From: Catellatospora vulcania
GTDB lineage: Bacteria; Actinomycetota; Actinomycetes; Mycobacteriales; Micromonosporaceae
Assembly: GCF_009720385.1 (NCBI RefSeq)
Contig: NZ_WARX01000007.1
Coordinates: forward strand, 402,784 to 466,783
DNA: 64,000 bases
Direction: 5' to 3'
Shown here: in pieces, positions 50,811 to 62,301 of the stretch
How positions within the stretch are numbered: position 1 is the first letter of the stretch
Layout: each line of letters starts with the position of its first letter
Program-made: the position numbers and the translations under genes
Notes under the pieces: model-generated
The model's database searches: none
Told to the model about the DNA's origin: nothing
What the model saw: the letters and a program-made list of their open reading frames with translations, nothing else

Positions 50811-51752
50811 CTACCTTGCTTGCGAATCAGCGGTTGCTTCGAGCAGTGCGTCGAGCAGCTCGCGGGTATGCGGCTCGTCGAGGACCTCGCTGATCCACGC
50901 GGCGGCGTCGGCGCGCCGTGGCGAGCGGGCGTTCGGCCGGAGCCAGTCGGTGGCGGCGATCTCGGTGATGTGCCCGAGCTGCGCGATCAGCATCGAGAAG
51001 CTGCCGCGCCGGTCCACCGCCCCGGGGCCGCCGGCCTGCCGGTAGGCGTCGGTCAGCGCGCGGACCCGGCCCGGGTCGGTGCGCGCGAACTCGAACAGCA
51101 CACACCCGAGTTCCTGACCAGGGTCGGCCGGACCGCTGTTCTCCCAATCGATGACGCAGATGCCGCCGTCCGCGGTGGGCAGGACGTTGTCGGCCCACAG
51201 GTCACGATGGCAGGTCTGCAGCGCCAGGGGCGGTTCGAGCCACGACTCCAGCGCCACCAGCTCGTCGCGCAGCCCGGCCAGCCGCCCGGCGAACGGGGCC
51301 CCGGCCGCGCTCAGCTCCTGGACCAGCTCGTCCCAGCGGGCGGCTCCGACGGGCTCGCGATACCACTGGTCGACCGGCCCGGTCCCGGCCGACGGCACCC
51401 GGTGTACGGCGGCCACCACCGCGCCGACCAGCGCCGGATCGAGCCCTGCGTCCGGGGCTTTCAGGTCCACCCACTCGTACACCCTGACCTGCGTGTCCCC
51501 TGCGAGGGCGAACACGGTCCCCTGCACGGTCCGCCGCACCTGCGGTGTCGGCACGCCGGCGGCATGGGCCGCCTCGTGGAACACGGTCGCCGAACGTACC
51601 CCCTCCTCGCTGGTGGGGTGGAAGGCCGTTTTCACTGCCCAGCGGCCCTCGGATGTCTCCAATCGCCAGACGGCGCCCTGACGGCCCTTGGCGACGGGAC
51701 CGTCCGACAGTTTCGCGCCCGCACCGAGATCGAACCGTGCGGCGATGTCCAT
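50811..51752 (-). CDS. APH-family phosphotransferase
   Basis: 313 residues. The ATP lobe carries GRQGAVWRLETSEGRWAVKTAF (with the Lys) and FHEAAHAAGVPTPQV. The catalytic loop LQTCHRDLWADNVLP and the metal-binding ICVIDWENSGPADPGQELGCVLFEFA are intact. Family members phosphorylate antibiotics or small metabolites; the substrate is not known. ATG 51752 gives MDIAARFDLG; the frame opens nine codons earlier. Third APH-like kinase in the window. Confidence 0.86.
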   Translation of the reverse strand: MDIAARFDLGAGAKLSDGPVAKGRQGAVWRLETSEGRWAVKTAFHPTSEEGVRSATVFHEAAHAAGVPTPQVRRTVQGTVFALAGDTQVRVYEWVDLKAPDAGLDPALVGAVVAAVHRVPSAGTGPVDQWYREPVGAARWDELVQELSAAGAPFAGRLAGLRDELVALESWLEPPLALQTCHRDLWADNVLPTADGGICVIDWENSGPADPGQELGCVLFEFARTDPGRVRALTDAYRQAGGPGAVDRRGSFSMLIAQLGHITEIAATDWLRPNARSPRRADAAAWISEVLDEPHTRELLDALLEATADSQAR

Positions 51753-51862
51753 GGCGTCCACCGGTCTACTCCAGCACACCTCTGTCCGCGGCTGGGGGAC
51801 AGCCGTGACGGACCTCGCAGCGCTGTTGATCGACTAGCGGGCGCGCTGGCAGGATGATCGGC

Positions 51863-52612
51863 ATGAGTGGACGCGCAGTGCTGGTGACAGGGGCATCCCG
51901 GGGTATCGGAAAGGCTGTGGCGAAGGCGTTCGCGGACAGCGGCGACCGGGTGGCCGTCCACTGCCGAGCGTCGGTGCGCGCGGCCGAGCAGGTGCGGGAC
52001 TCGCTGCCCGGGGACGGCCACGTGGTGGTCCAGGCCGACCTGGCCGACCCCGATGCGGTCCGTGCCATGGTCGACTCCGCCGCCGCTGCGCTCGGTGGGC
52101 TGGACGTGCTGGTCAACAACGCCGGTGTGTTCACCCCGCACCCGATCTTCGACACCTCGTACGAGGACTGGCAGCAGCAGTGGCGGGCCACCCTCGACAC
52201 CAATCTGGTCGGCGCGGCCAACGCGATCTGGTGCGCCGCACGGCACATGCGCGAGCGCGGCGGCCGGATCGTCAACGTCTCCTCGCGCGGGGCGTTCCGC
52301 GGTGAGCCGGGCCAGGTCGCGTACGGCGCGAGCAAGGCCGGGCTCAACTCGCTCACCCAGTCGCTGGCGGTCGCGCTGGCCCCGTACGGCATCGCCGTCG
52401 CCGCGGTCGCGCCGGGATTCGTCGAGACGGACATGGTCAGCGACTACCTCGCCTCCGACCGGGCCGACGCGATCCGGGCGCAGAGCCCGTTCGGCCGGGT
52501 CGCGCAGCCCGAGGAGGTCGCCGCCGCGGTGCACTGGCTCGCCTCGCCGCAGGCGGAATGGGCGGCAGGCACGATCATCGACCTCAACGGGGCGTCGTAC
52601 CTGCGTACCTGA
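51863..52612 (+). CDS. SDR-family oxidoreductase (3-oxoacyl-ACP reductase-like)
   Basis: 249 residues. RAVLVTGASRGIGKAVAKAFADSGDRVAVHCR binds NADP(H) (Gly-rich loop and basic residue). DVLVNNAGVF, NVSSRGAF and VAYGASKAGLNSLTQSLAVALAPYGI contain Asn, Ser, Tyr and Lys. AAVAPGFVETDMV and AAGTIIDLNGASYLRT finish the FabG-like fold. ATG 51863 is preferred over an ATG nine bases earlier. It is divergent from the APH gene and converges on the serine hydrolase gene. Confidence 0.9.
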   Translation: MSGRAVLVTGASRGIGKAVAKAFADSGDRVAVHCRASVRAAEQVRDSLPGDGHVVVQADLADPDAVRAMVDSAAAALGGLDVLVNNAGVFTPHPIFDTSYEDWQQQWRATLDTNLVGAANAIWCAARHMRERGGRIVNVSSRGAFRGEPGQVAYGASKAGLNSLTQSLAVALAPYGIAVAAVAPGFVETDMVSDYLASDRADAIRAQSPFGRVAQPEEVAAAVHWLASPQAEWAAGTIIDLNGASYLRT

Positions 52613-52622
52613 GCGGTTGCGA

Positions 52623-53939
52623 TCAGCCGACGGCCTTGGCGAGGACGTCGGCCACGGCGACGCGGGCCGGGTCGGGGTCGGCCCAGCTCCAGTTGGGGTG
52701 GGCGCGGTTGGTGAGCAGGGCGAGCACGAGCCTGCGGTCGGGGTCGACGACGAGCGAGGGCCCGGCGAAGCCGGTGTGGCCGAAGGTGCGGGGGCCGGTG
52801 AGCCCGCCCATGAACCAGCGCTGGTCGAGCACGACACCGAGGCCGTGCGCGGAGGTCCGGTAGGGGCGTTCGCGGTCGACGGCGGGTTTGCCGGCGTTGG
52901 CGTTGACGAGCATCTGCTGCACGGTGGCTTCGGCGAGGAGGCGTCTGCCCTGGTGGACGCCGCCGTCGAGGAGGAGCTGGCCGATCGCGGCGACGTCGGC
53001 GGCGCTGGCGAAGAGGCCCGCGTGCCCGGCGATGCCGCCGAGGTGGTTGGCGACGTCGTCGTGGACGGTGCCGCGCAGCAGGCCTCGGGGTGACCGTGCG
53101 TCGGTGGCCACGAGCCGGGTGCGCCGCACGTCGGCGGGCAGCCGGGTGTTCGGGGTGAAGCCGGTGTCGCGCAGCCCGAGCGGTTCGGTGAGGTCGGACT
53201 TGAGCACCTGGTCGAGACGGCGGCCGGTGACCTGCTCGATGATCTTCCCAGCGACCATGACGCCGACGCTGGAGTAGCGGAACGTGCTGCCCGGCTTCGC
53301 ACCGGAGACCAGGGGAGCGGCCAGCACCGCCTGCCAGCGGGCGGCGTTGTCGGGCAGGCCGGTGACCTTCGCGGCGGGAGCCAGGCCGCCGGTGTGGGTG
53401 AGCAGCATGGCGACGGTGACGGCGCGCTTGCCGGTGCCGGTGAACCCGGGCAGGTACTCGGCGACGGCCGCGTCGAGCGCGACCCTGCCCTGTTCGACCT
53501 GCTGCAGGAGCAGGATCGCGGTGTAGACCTTGGTGATCGAGGCGAGGTCGAAGATCGAGTCCGGTCGCATGGGCACCCGCCGGGCGGGGGGAAGCAGTTT
53601 CGGCCCGGCCTCGTAGCGCAGTGCCTCGCCGACGGCGGTGTGCACGGTTGGCCTGCCGTCGACCAGCACCAGAGCGACCGCTCCGGGGAAGCCGTGGTGC
53701 TGCACGGTCTGCGAAGTCGCGGGCAGGTAGCGGCGAAGGGCCTTGGTGACGTCGGCGGCGTACGGGGCCTGGCCCGACGGGCTCACCGACGCGGTGGCGA
53801 TCGGGCTCGGGCTCGGCGGCATCACGTCGGGTTCGACGCGGCCCGGCAGGCTGCGCGGCTCGGGCTCGCCGCATCCGGTCACGGCCGCGCCGACCGCGGC
53901 CAGGCCTGCTCCCATCAGGGTACGGCGACCGACGAACAT
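52623..53939 (-). CDS. Exported beta-lactamase-fold serine hydrolase (lipoprotein)
   Basis: 438 residues. The N-terminus FVGRRTLMGAGLAAVGAAVTGC is a twin-arginine-like signal with a lipobox at TGC (Cys23). The class C beta-lactamase/esterase fold has SITK (Ser134, Lys137), the Tyr in RYSSVGVMVAGKIIEQVTG and HTGFAGPS in place of the KTG triad. Such proteins include D-aminopeptidases, esterases and penicillin-binding-like hydrolases; a role in beta-lactam resistance is unproven. It ends ten bases from the convergent SDR gene. Confidence 0.88.
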   Translation of the reverse strand: MFVGRRTLMGAGLAAVGAAVTGCGEPEPRSLPGRVEPDVMPPSPSPIATASVSPSGQAPYAADVTKALRRYLPATSQTVQHHGFPGAVALVLVDGRPTVHTAVGEALRYEAGPKLLPPARRVPMRPDSIFDLASITKVYTAILLLQQVEQGRVALDAAVAEYLPGFTGTGKRAVTVAMLLTHTGGLAPAAKVTGLPDNAARWQAVLAAPLVSGAKPGSTFRYSSVGVMVAGKIIEQVTGRRLDQVLKSDLTEPLGLRDTGFTPNTRLPADVRRTRLVATDARSPRGLLRGTVHDDVANHLGGIAGHAGLFASAADVAAIGQLLLDGGVHQGRRLLAEATVQQMLVNANAGKPAVDRERPYRTSAHGLGVVLDQRWFMGGLTGPRTFGHTGFAGPSLVVDPDRRLVLALLTNRAHPNWSWADPDPARVAVADVLAKAVG

Positions 53940-54041
53940 GGGAAGATGATGGCACTTCGCCAGGATCTACGCCATTTCTGTACGCCTACGCGACGTGTGC
54001 TCGCGCACGGCGACCCGGAAGCTGATAGGCCGGCGTCAATG

Positions 54042-55190
54042 TCAGTGCGGTATGGCGATGTAGAGGCAAGCTCCGGTGCCGGCCTGCCGTCCCCCGTCCA
54101 GCGGCCGCGAAATCCTGATCTTGACGGCGTCCACGGCCTCGCCGTCGACCGGGACCGTCAGCACCCGGCGATGGCTGCCTCTGGGCACGGTGAACGAGGT
54201 GGCGCCGGCGGGGTTGAGCGGTGCGAGCGCCCCGATCAGCCCGCGCAGCTGCAGCGGAGCGGTCGACGGCCGGGCGGCAGGGGAGGCGACGCTGCGGCAG
54301 TGCAGCAGCCTCTCCTCATGGACGGTCAGGTTCAGGGCCAGTTCGACGACGAGCCCTCCGCCGAGGGCGCGCCCGAGCCTGCGCTGTTCCACCTGCAGGG
54401 TCAGGCCGAAGCCGCGGACCGGGGCGTCGCCGGTCACCGTCGTCACGGCCTTGGCGTCGAGCCCGGTCTGGACGGTCTGGCCGGCCGGTTGCGCCCAGAG
54501 CACCGGTTGCGTCCCGCCGGTGCGGGCCAGGATCGCGGTCTGCACCTCGCTGTACAGCGAAGTGAGGTCCTGCAGCTGGCTCTGCATGTCGTCGGCGCTC
54601 TTGGCCAGGGCGTCGAGGTCGCGCTGCCGGATCAGGTCCCGGTCGGCCGCCCGGGTCAGCCAGTTCGACACCGAGCCGTCCTGGGCGAACTTCGCATTGC
54701 GCAGCATCTGCAGGCGATAGGTGAGCCCGGACGCGTCCGCCGCTTCGATGGCCTGCTCGAGGGCCGCTGACGCCCGGTCGAGCGCCATCGCGGCATCGTC
54801 GGACGCGCCCAGCAGCGCGTCGCATTTGGCGACGGCGAACTCCGCGTTGGCCATCAGCAGCGGGACTTCCATCGCCTCCGCCGCCGAAGCCGCGTCCTCC
54901 AGCTTCGCGCGGGCGCGTTCGAGCCGCTCGGTGCGGATCCGGCCGCCGAGCCGGGCCTCGGCGAGATACCGGTGACCGCTCGCCATGGCCTGCTTGTAGT
55001 CCGCGTCTTCGAGTTTCTTGACGATCTCGTGCACCTTGAGCAGCACCGGGTCGGTCGGCGAGGTTGTGCGGAGCAGCCCGCTGAACATGGTGGAGATGAT
55101 GTCTGCGCCGACCTTGCGGTCCAGGTCCTCGCCCGCGAAGGCGGCTTTGAAGAGCACCATCACGGCACTGAGCACGGTGAGTTCGACCAC
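54042..55190 (-). CDS. Hypothetical protein with predicted helical N-terminal half
   Basis: About 382 residues; I recognise no family. It opens with a hydrophobic helix (VVELTVLSAVMVLFKAAFAG), then a long helical region (KVHEIVKKLEDADYKQAMASGHRYLAEARLGG, ERLERARAKLEDAASAAEAMEV, AAMALDRASAALEQAIEAADASGL) that reads like TPR- or coiled-coil-type repeats. A C-terminal beta-rich part follows (VTTVTGDAPVRGFGLTLQVEQRRLGRALGGGLVVELAL, SFTVPRGSHRRVLTVPVDGEAVDAVKIRISR). GTG 55190 is the best start, but GTG codons nearby are possible. It is divergent from the P450 gene. Confidence 0.6.
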   Translation of the reverse strand: MVELTVLSAVMVLFKAAFAGEDLDRKVGADIISTMFSGLLRTTSPTDPVLLKVHEIVKKLEDADYKQAMASGHRYLAEARLGGRIRTERLERARAKLEDAASAAEAMEVPLLMANAEFAVAKCDALLGASDDAAMALDRASAALEQAIEAADASGLTYRLQMLRNAKFAQDGSVSNWLTRAADRDLIRQRDLDALAKSADDMQSQLQDLTSLYSEVQTAILARTGGTQPVLWAQPAGQTVQTGLDAKAVTTVTGDAPVRGFGLTLQVEQRRLGRALGGGLVVELALNLTVHEERLLHCRSVASPAARPSTAPLQLRGLIGALAPLNPAGATSFTVPRGSHRRVLTVPVDGEAVDAVKIRISRPLDGGRQAGTGACLYIAIPH

Positions 55191-55375
55191 CGGGTCATCA
55201 TCGGCCCGGCCCTGTCGCCGACGCCACCAGCCGGGTGGGCGGAAACCGCGGGCTCCCTGGCGGACAGGAGCACCCCTGGAGAGGGTGTCGCCGGGTAGCG
55301 CCGGCGGTGACCGAATCGTCACTGTGGGCGAGGCCGGGTCCGGTCCATGATGGACGGTGACCCGAGGAGGATGCC

Positions 55376-56662
55376 ATGGAGGCACACCAGCCGGACGCCG
55401 TCCGCGACCTGACGGCACGGCCGACCATCGAGCTCGACCACCACAGCGCGGACTACCGTGACCGGTGGCAGGAGATCTCCGACGGCAACGTGGCGGCATG
55501 TCCGGTCGCGCATACCGCGGCCTACGGCGGGACCTGGGTCGTGTCCGGGTACGAGCCGCTGGTGGAGGCCCTGCGCGACCACGCCGTGTTCTCCTCCTTC
55601 CAGGACCACACCGACCCGGCCGGACCGATGCGGGGCACCAGCAACCCGCCGATCCCGTATCTGAACGTGCCGCAGGAACTGGACCCGCCGTTGCACACCG
55701 TCTACCGGCGGCTGCTCAACGGGCCGCTGTCGCCGGAGCAGTCCCGCCGTCGCGAGCCGTTCATCCGTCAGGTCACGGCCGCCTGCCTGGACCGGTTCAC
55801 CGAGAAGGGGCAGGCGGACCTGGTCGCCGAGCTGACCAACCCCGTCCCGGCCATCGTCACCCTGGGCATCCTCGGCGTGCCGCTGACCGACTGGGAACGC
55901 TACGCCGGGCCGATCCACCTGCTCACCTATTCGCCGCCCGGCAGCGCGACCTGGACGGAGGCGATGACCGCGGTCGGCGAGATGATGGCGGTGCTCGGCG
56001 CACTGGTCGTGGCCCGCCGCACCGAGCCTGCCGGCGACCTGATCAGTGTGCTGGCCACCGCGACCGGTGACGACGGCGAGCTGCTCCCGCTGGACCACGT
56101 CATCTCGACCGCGGGGCTGGTCGTCGCCGGGGGAGTGGACACCACCACCGCCCTGGTGTCGCACGCCCTGCACTGGCTGCACCGCCACCCCGCCGAGCGG
56201 GACCGGCTCATCGCCGACCCGGGGCTGCTGCCCACCGCCGTGGACGAGTTCCTGCGCGTGCTGGCCCCGGTGCAGTTCATGTCCCGTACGGCCACCCGCG
56301 ACGTGGAGCTGGGCGGTCAGCGCATCGCGGCGGGCGAGCGGGTGATGCTCGCCTTCGCGGCCGCGAACCGCGACCCGGCTGCCTTCGAGTGCCCTGCCGA
56401 GATGCGGCTGGACCGCACCCCGAACCGGCACGTGGCGTTCGGCTCCGGGGTGCACCGCTGCGTCGGCGCGCACCTGGCGAAGGTGGAGGCCGTGGTGATG
56501 CTGGACGAGATCCTGCGCCGCATCCCCGACTACGTCATCGACGAGCAGGGCACGCAGCATTACCCCTCGATCGGCGCGATCAACGGCTTCATCGGCATGC
56601 CGGCCTCCTTCACCCCGACCCCCGCGGTGGGCGCGGTCTTCCCGGAGTCCGCGGGCGGTTGA
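55376..56662 (+). CDS. Cytochrome P450
   Basis: 428 residues, soluble bacterial P450. I-helix AGGVDTTTALVSHAL (oxygen-activating Thr), K-helix EFLR (Glu-x2-Arg) and heme loop FGSGVHRCVGAHLAK (Cys362, the iron ligand). Electrons would come from a ferredoxin, none of which is encoded nearby. It may serve xenobiotic or terpenoid oxidation; the substrate is unknown and a link to the siderophore is not supported. Its last 53 bases overlap the end of the convergent PBP gene. Confidence 0.93.
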   Translation: MEAHQPDAVRDLTARPTIELDHHSADYRDRWQEISDGNVAACPVAHTAAYGGTWVVSGYEPLVEALRDHAVFSSFQDHTDPAGPMRGTSNPPIPYLNVPQELDPPLHTVYRRLLNGPLSPEQSRRREPFIRQVTAACLDRFTEKGQADLVAELTNPVPAIVTLGILGVPLTDWERYAGPIHLLTYSPPGSATWTEAMTAVGEMMAVLGALVVARRTEPAGDLISVLATATGDDGELLPLDHVISTAGLVVAGGVDTTTALVSHALHWLHRHPAERDRLIADPGLLPTAVDEFLRVLAPVQFMSRTATRDVELGGQRIAAGERVMLAFAAANRDPAAFECPAEMRLDRTPNRHVAFGSGVHRCVGAHLAKVEAVVMLDEILRRIPDYVIDEQGTQHYPSIGAINGFIGMPASFTPTPAVGAVFPESAGG

Positions 56663-59150
56663 GGGGGACTCCGAACACGGTCCGGGACGGTGGCGGAGGA
56701 TTGGGTCCGTTGCCCGGATTGCCGGGATTTCCAGGGCTCGGTGGCGGGCTCGGCGGAGTGCTCGGCTTGACCTTGCTGCCGTTGCTGATCTCGATGACCA
56801 CGATGCCGTTCTTGATGGTCCGGCCCGACGGGTTCGTGCCTGCCACCATGCCCTTCGCGCAGTCCGAGTCGACCTGCTTCGGCGCCGTCTCGACCTTGAA
56901 GCCCTTGCCGCCGAGGATCGAGCGGGCCTGGGCCACCGTCTTGCACTTGACCACCGGGATGCTGACCTGCGATCCGGTGATCAGCCGGCTGTTGCTCGGC
57001 CGCTGGAACTGGACCGACTGCTTGCCCTTCATCGCGTCACGCAGCGCGTACTGCACCGCCGGGTTGATGACGCGGTGCGACATCTGATGGTTGACCTGCG
57101 CCCAGTCGGGGTCGGTCTGGAAGCCCGAGATCGCCAGCTGCCTGGTGGTGATGGTCAGCGTCACCGACTTGGAGTTGTCGGTGGTGCCGGTCTTGCCGGC
57201 GATGTGCTTGCCGATGATCTCGCGGGAGTCGCGGGCGGTGGCCCCCTGGCACTTGCCGTACAGGGACCGGTCGCCGACCGGGCACCGGGCCGCGTCGATC
57301 GCGGCGCGGGCCACGTCCACCGGGATGTTCTGCTTGCAGCGCCGGTCGCCGACGTCCAGCTTCTCGCCCTTGCTCGTCGTGATCGACTCGACCGGGATCG
57401 GCTCGCAGTAGACGCCGTCGGCGGCCAGGGTCGCGAAGGCGTTGGCGATCTGCAGCGGGGTGTGGTCGGAGGCGCCCAGCGTGAACGGGCCCCAGCCATC
57501 GGCCGCCTGGGTCGAGTAGTAGAAGTCGTCGAGGTTCGACCGCGGGTTGTCGTAGAAGGTCAGGCCCATCCGCTTGGCCGTGTCGATGACCCGGGAGCCG
57601 CCGGTCATCTCGAACAGCGGCACGAAGAACGTGTTGATGGAGCTGCCGAAGCCGTTCCACATGTTCTGCGGCCCGAAGTTGCGCCCGCCCGAGTTCGTCG
57701 GGCACCAGTAGCCGCCGCAGTTCGGGGAGCCGGTGATCCGGGTCCGGGAGACATACGGCGCGCGGGTGTTGATGACCGTGGACAGCGGGTAGCCCTTCTC
57801 CAGCGCCGCCACCAGCGTGAAGATCTTCATGACCGAGCCTGGCTGGTAGCCGCCGATGTCGGGCCCGCCGGTCAGCAGCGGGTTGGTGGTGTTCGGGTAG
57901 CTGCCCCGCAGCCCCCGGCGGGCCAGCGCCGGGTTGGACGCCTTGCCGTTCTGCGGCTTGGCCTTGTTGTCGATCCGGAAGTTGCGGTTGGCGGCCAGGC
58001 CGCGCACCTTGCCGCTGCCCGGTTCCACGGCGGCCAGCAGCACCGCGTCGGACTTGTACCGCCACTTGCCGCCGGGCAGGTCGGGGTTCTTGTTCACCGC
58101 CCGGTCGATGCTGCGGTCCATCGCTGACTGCGCGGTGAGGTCCAGCGAGGTGACGATGCGGAAGCCGCCCGACTTCAGCGAGCGCTCGCGGTCGTACGGG
58201 GTGATCCCGAACACCGGCTGCTGGTTCCACCAGCGCTGGAAGAAGTCGCAGAAGAAGCCCCACTTGACGTTGGTGCTCTGCACGCAGCCGTTCGGGGTGA
58301 ACTTGCCGGTGACCTTCAACGGCTCGTTCTTGGCCAGCGTGCCCTGCAGCTCGGTGAGCGCACCGGTCTCCACCATCTCGCCGAGCACGTAGTCGCGCCG
58401 GGCGATGGCGAGCGCCTGGCCCTTGAGGCTGATCACGTCGAAGTCGCCGGGGAACTTCACCAGCGCGGCGAGGAACGCGGCCTCCGCGGCGGTCAGCGCC
58501 GCGGGCTCCTTGCCGAAGTAGACCTGCGCCGCAGCGAAGATGCCATATGCCCGGTTTCCGAAATATGCGGTGTTTAGGTAGCCCTCTAGGATGTCGTCCT
58601 TGCTCATCCGCTGCTCGATGGCCATCGCGTAGCGCATCTCACGGACCTTGCGCTTGGTGGTGTCCTCGGTGGCGTCGACGACCTCCTGGGCGGTGTCGGC
58701 CGAGTAGGAAATGGACAGCCGGACGAACTGCATGGTCAGCGTCGAGGCGCCCTGCTGGACGTCGCCGGCCTTCTTGTTGGCGATGTACGCGCGGGCGATG
58801 CCCTTGATGTCGACGCCGTTGTGCTCGTAGAACTTCTGGTCCTCGGCGGCGAGCACGGCCTGGCGCACGATCATCGGGACCTCGGCCAGCGGCAGGTCCC
58901 GCCGGTTCTCGTCGTACATGGTGGCCAGCAGCGTCTTGCCGTCGGCCGCGTAGAGGTAGCTGAGCTGCGGCGAGCGCTTGACGATCAGCTCGTCGGGCAG
59001 CTTGCCGAAGGCGTCGCCGCCGACGACCGCGGCCATGCCGGACAGCGCCACGGCGGGGAAGACCGCCGCGGCGACGACCACTCCGGCGAGCAGGCCGCAG
59101 ATCAGCATGGACGCGATGTTGACCAGCGGGTTGCGGTAGCGCGAGCTCAT
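56610..59150 (-). CDS. Class A penicillin-binding protein with PASTA domain
   Basis: 846 residues. A short cytosolic tail and one membrane helix (IASMLICGLLAGVVVAAAVF) are followed by a GT51 glycosyltransferase (VLAAEDQKFYEHNGVD with the catalytic Glu, QGASTLTMQFVRL, KVREMRYAMAIEQRMSKDDILEGYLNTAYFG). The transpeptidase domain has PGSVMK (Ser439, SxxK), SSIN (SxN) and GKTGTT (Lys653). A single C-terminal PASTA domain (KCKTVAQARSILGGKGFKVETA) and a Pro-rich tail end the protein. It polymerises and cross-links peptidoglycan. PASTA may bind muropeptides. Convergent, overlapping with the P450 gene. Confidence 0.95.
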   Translation of the reverse strand: MSSRYRNPLVNIASMLICGLLAGVVVAAAVFPAVALSGMAAVVGGDAFGKLPDELIVKRSPQLSYLYAADGKTLLATMYDENRRDLPLAEVPMIVRQAVLAAEDQKFYEHNGVDIKGIARAYIANKKAGDVQQGASTLTMQFVRLSISYSADTAQEVVDATEDTTKRKVREMRYAMAIEQRMSKDDILEGYLNTAYFGNRAYGIFAAAQVYFGKEPAALTAAEAAFLAALVKFPGDFDVISLKGQALAIARRDYVLGEMVETGALTELQGTLAKNEPLKVTGKFTPNGCVQSTNVKWGFFCDFFQRWWNQQPVFGITPYDRERSLKSGGFRIVTSLDLTAQSAMDRSIDRAVNKNPDLPGGKWRYKSDAVLLAAVEPGSGKVRGLAANRNFRIDNKAKPQNGKASNPALARRGLRGSYPNTTNPLLTGGPDIGGYQPGSVMKIFTLVAALEKGYPLSTVINTRAPYVSRTRITGSPNCGGYWCPTNSGGRNFGPQNMWNGFGSSINTFFVPLFEMTGGSRVIDTAKRMGLTFYDNPRSNLDDFYYSTQAADGWGPFTLGASDHTPLQIANAFATLAADGVYCEPIPVESITTSKGEKLDVGDRRCKQNIPVDVARAAIDAARCPVGDRSLYGKCQGATARDSREIIGKHIAGKTGTTDNSKSVTLTITTRQLAISGFQTDPDWAQVNHQMSHRVINPAVQYALRDAMKGKQSVQFQRPSNSRLITGSQVSIPVVKCKTVAQARSILGGKGFKVETAPKQVDSDCAKGMVAGTNPSGRTIKNGIVVIEISNGSKVKPSTPPSPPPSPGNPGNPGNGPNPPPPSRTVFGVPLNRPRTPGRPRPPRGSG

Positions 59151-59488
59151 CAGGTCACCGCCTCGGATCAGGTGCGTTGGCCGAGCCCCCGCAAACCACG
59201 TCAGATCAGGCGATCAGCGGGCATTGCACCCATGCGGTGGGAGGGTCGGCGCGCCACCCGCGATCACCTTGAGGATGAGTCCGCCGTGCAAGCCGCACAA
59301 GCCCTTTCGGCGGGTCGCCGTCGACCGGCCGCGACCCGGTGGAAGGCCCGTTCGGGACGCCCATAACGCTTCGGCATGGGCCCGCTCCCGTGAGTTGTGC
59401 GGAGCGGCCCGGCGCAGGCATGATCTGCAGTGCGGTTGGAGGAAACCGTATTCATTGCCGACCTGCGGCCCGAGACGTGAGGGAATCC
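59151..59488. promoter_or_regulatory. Divergent intergenic region PBP / signalling operon
   Basis: 338 bp between divergent genes, presumably carrying both promoters. No convincing motif seen. GTGAGGGAATCC precedes ATG 59489. Confidence 0.4.
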
Positions 59489-60681
59489 ATGTTCGCCGCT
59501 GCATCCCTGCCGACCCAGCCGCGGGGACCGGCTAGGTTGACCCGGTTGCGGGTGCTGCTGATCGAGGACGACGAGGGCGACGCGTTCCTGGTCGAGGAGC
59601 TGCTGCGCGAGCAGGACGCGGCTATCCAGCTCACCGTCGCGCGCACGCTGCGTGACGCGCGGCCGCTGCTCGGCGAGGTCGACTGCATCCTGCTGGACCT
59701 CGGCCTGCCCGACGCGCAGGGCATCGACGGCCTGCGCCGGGTGCTCGCCGACGCGCCCGGCACGGCGGTCTGCGTGCTCACCGGCCGGCAGGACTCCCAC
59801 GTCGGCATCACCGCGGTCGCCGAGGGCGCGCAGGACTACCTGGTCAAGGGCCAGGTCGACGGCGCGCTGCTGGAGCGCTCGGTGCTCTACGCCGTCGAGC
59901 GCAAGTACGCCGAGGTGAACGCGCGCCGGCTGCGCGACGTCGAGCTGCGCCAGGCCGAGTCGGCGCGGCTGGAGCGCGGCCTGCTGCCCCAGCCGCTGAT
60001 GACCACCGACAAGATCTCCGTGCACACGTTCTACCGGCCGGGCCGTTACGAGGCGCTGCTCGGCGGGGACTACTTCGACGTGGTGCAGACCAGCCCCGAG
60101 ACGGTGCACGTGATGATCGGCGATGTGAGCGGACACGACGTCGACGGCGCGGCGCTGGGCGTCGAGCTGCGGGTGGCGTGGCGTGCGCTGACCCTGGCGG
60201 CGGTGCCGCCGGAGCAGACGCTGACGGCGATGGAGCAGGTGCTGCGCAGCGAGCGCAGCCACCCGAGCACCTTCGCGACGATGGCCGTGGCGCGCATCGA
60301 CCTGGCCGCCGGGCGGGCGTCGTTCTGGCTGGCCGGGCACCCGCCGCCGCTGCTGCTGTCCGGCGGCCGGGCCGCCCCGGTCGACGTGCCGTACGGGCTG
60401 CTGCTGGGCGTGGGCGACGCGCCCCGCGAGCGCGCCGACATCGAGCTTCCGGCCGACTGGTCGCTGCTGCTCTACACCGACGGCCTGGTCGAGGGCCGGC
60501 TGGGCGACAGCGCGGACCGGCTCGGCGACGAGGGCCTGGTCGGCCTCTGCGCCACCCGCCTCGCCCGAGGTGACACCATGGAACGTCTGCCCGCGAGCCT
60601 GGTCGAGTCGGCGGAGACGCTCAACGGCGGCCCGATGGCCGATGACATCGCGATCGTCCTGCTGAGTAAGGAACCAACTTC

Positions 60682-60685
<4 letters not shown>
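59489..60685 (+). CDS. Response regulator fused to SpoIIE-type PP2C phosphatase
   Basis: 398 residues. A receiver domain (20-140) contains LLIEDDEGDAFLVEELL, the phospho-acceptor Asp in CILLDLGLPDAQG and the Lys in DYLVKGQ. A linker helix precedes a SpoIIE-type Ser/Thr phosphatase (FYRPGRYEALLGGDYFDVV, VMIGDVSGHDVDGAALGVELR, LLYTDGLVEGR and the final MADDIAIVLL), with the metal-binding Asp residues intact. It likely dephosphorylates an anti-anti-sigma partner or similar target. Its stop overlaps the histidine-kinase start. Confidence 0.93.

Positions 60686-62297
<1,612 letters not shown>

Positions 62298-62301
<4 letters not shown>

Noticed and set aside
55376..56662. P450 as a siderophore tailoring enzyme
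   Set aside because: It lies about 7 kb past the siderophore operon terminator, with unrelated genes between and no iron box seen.
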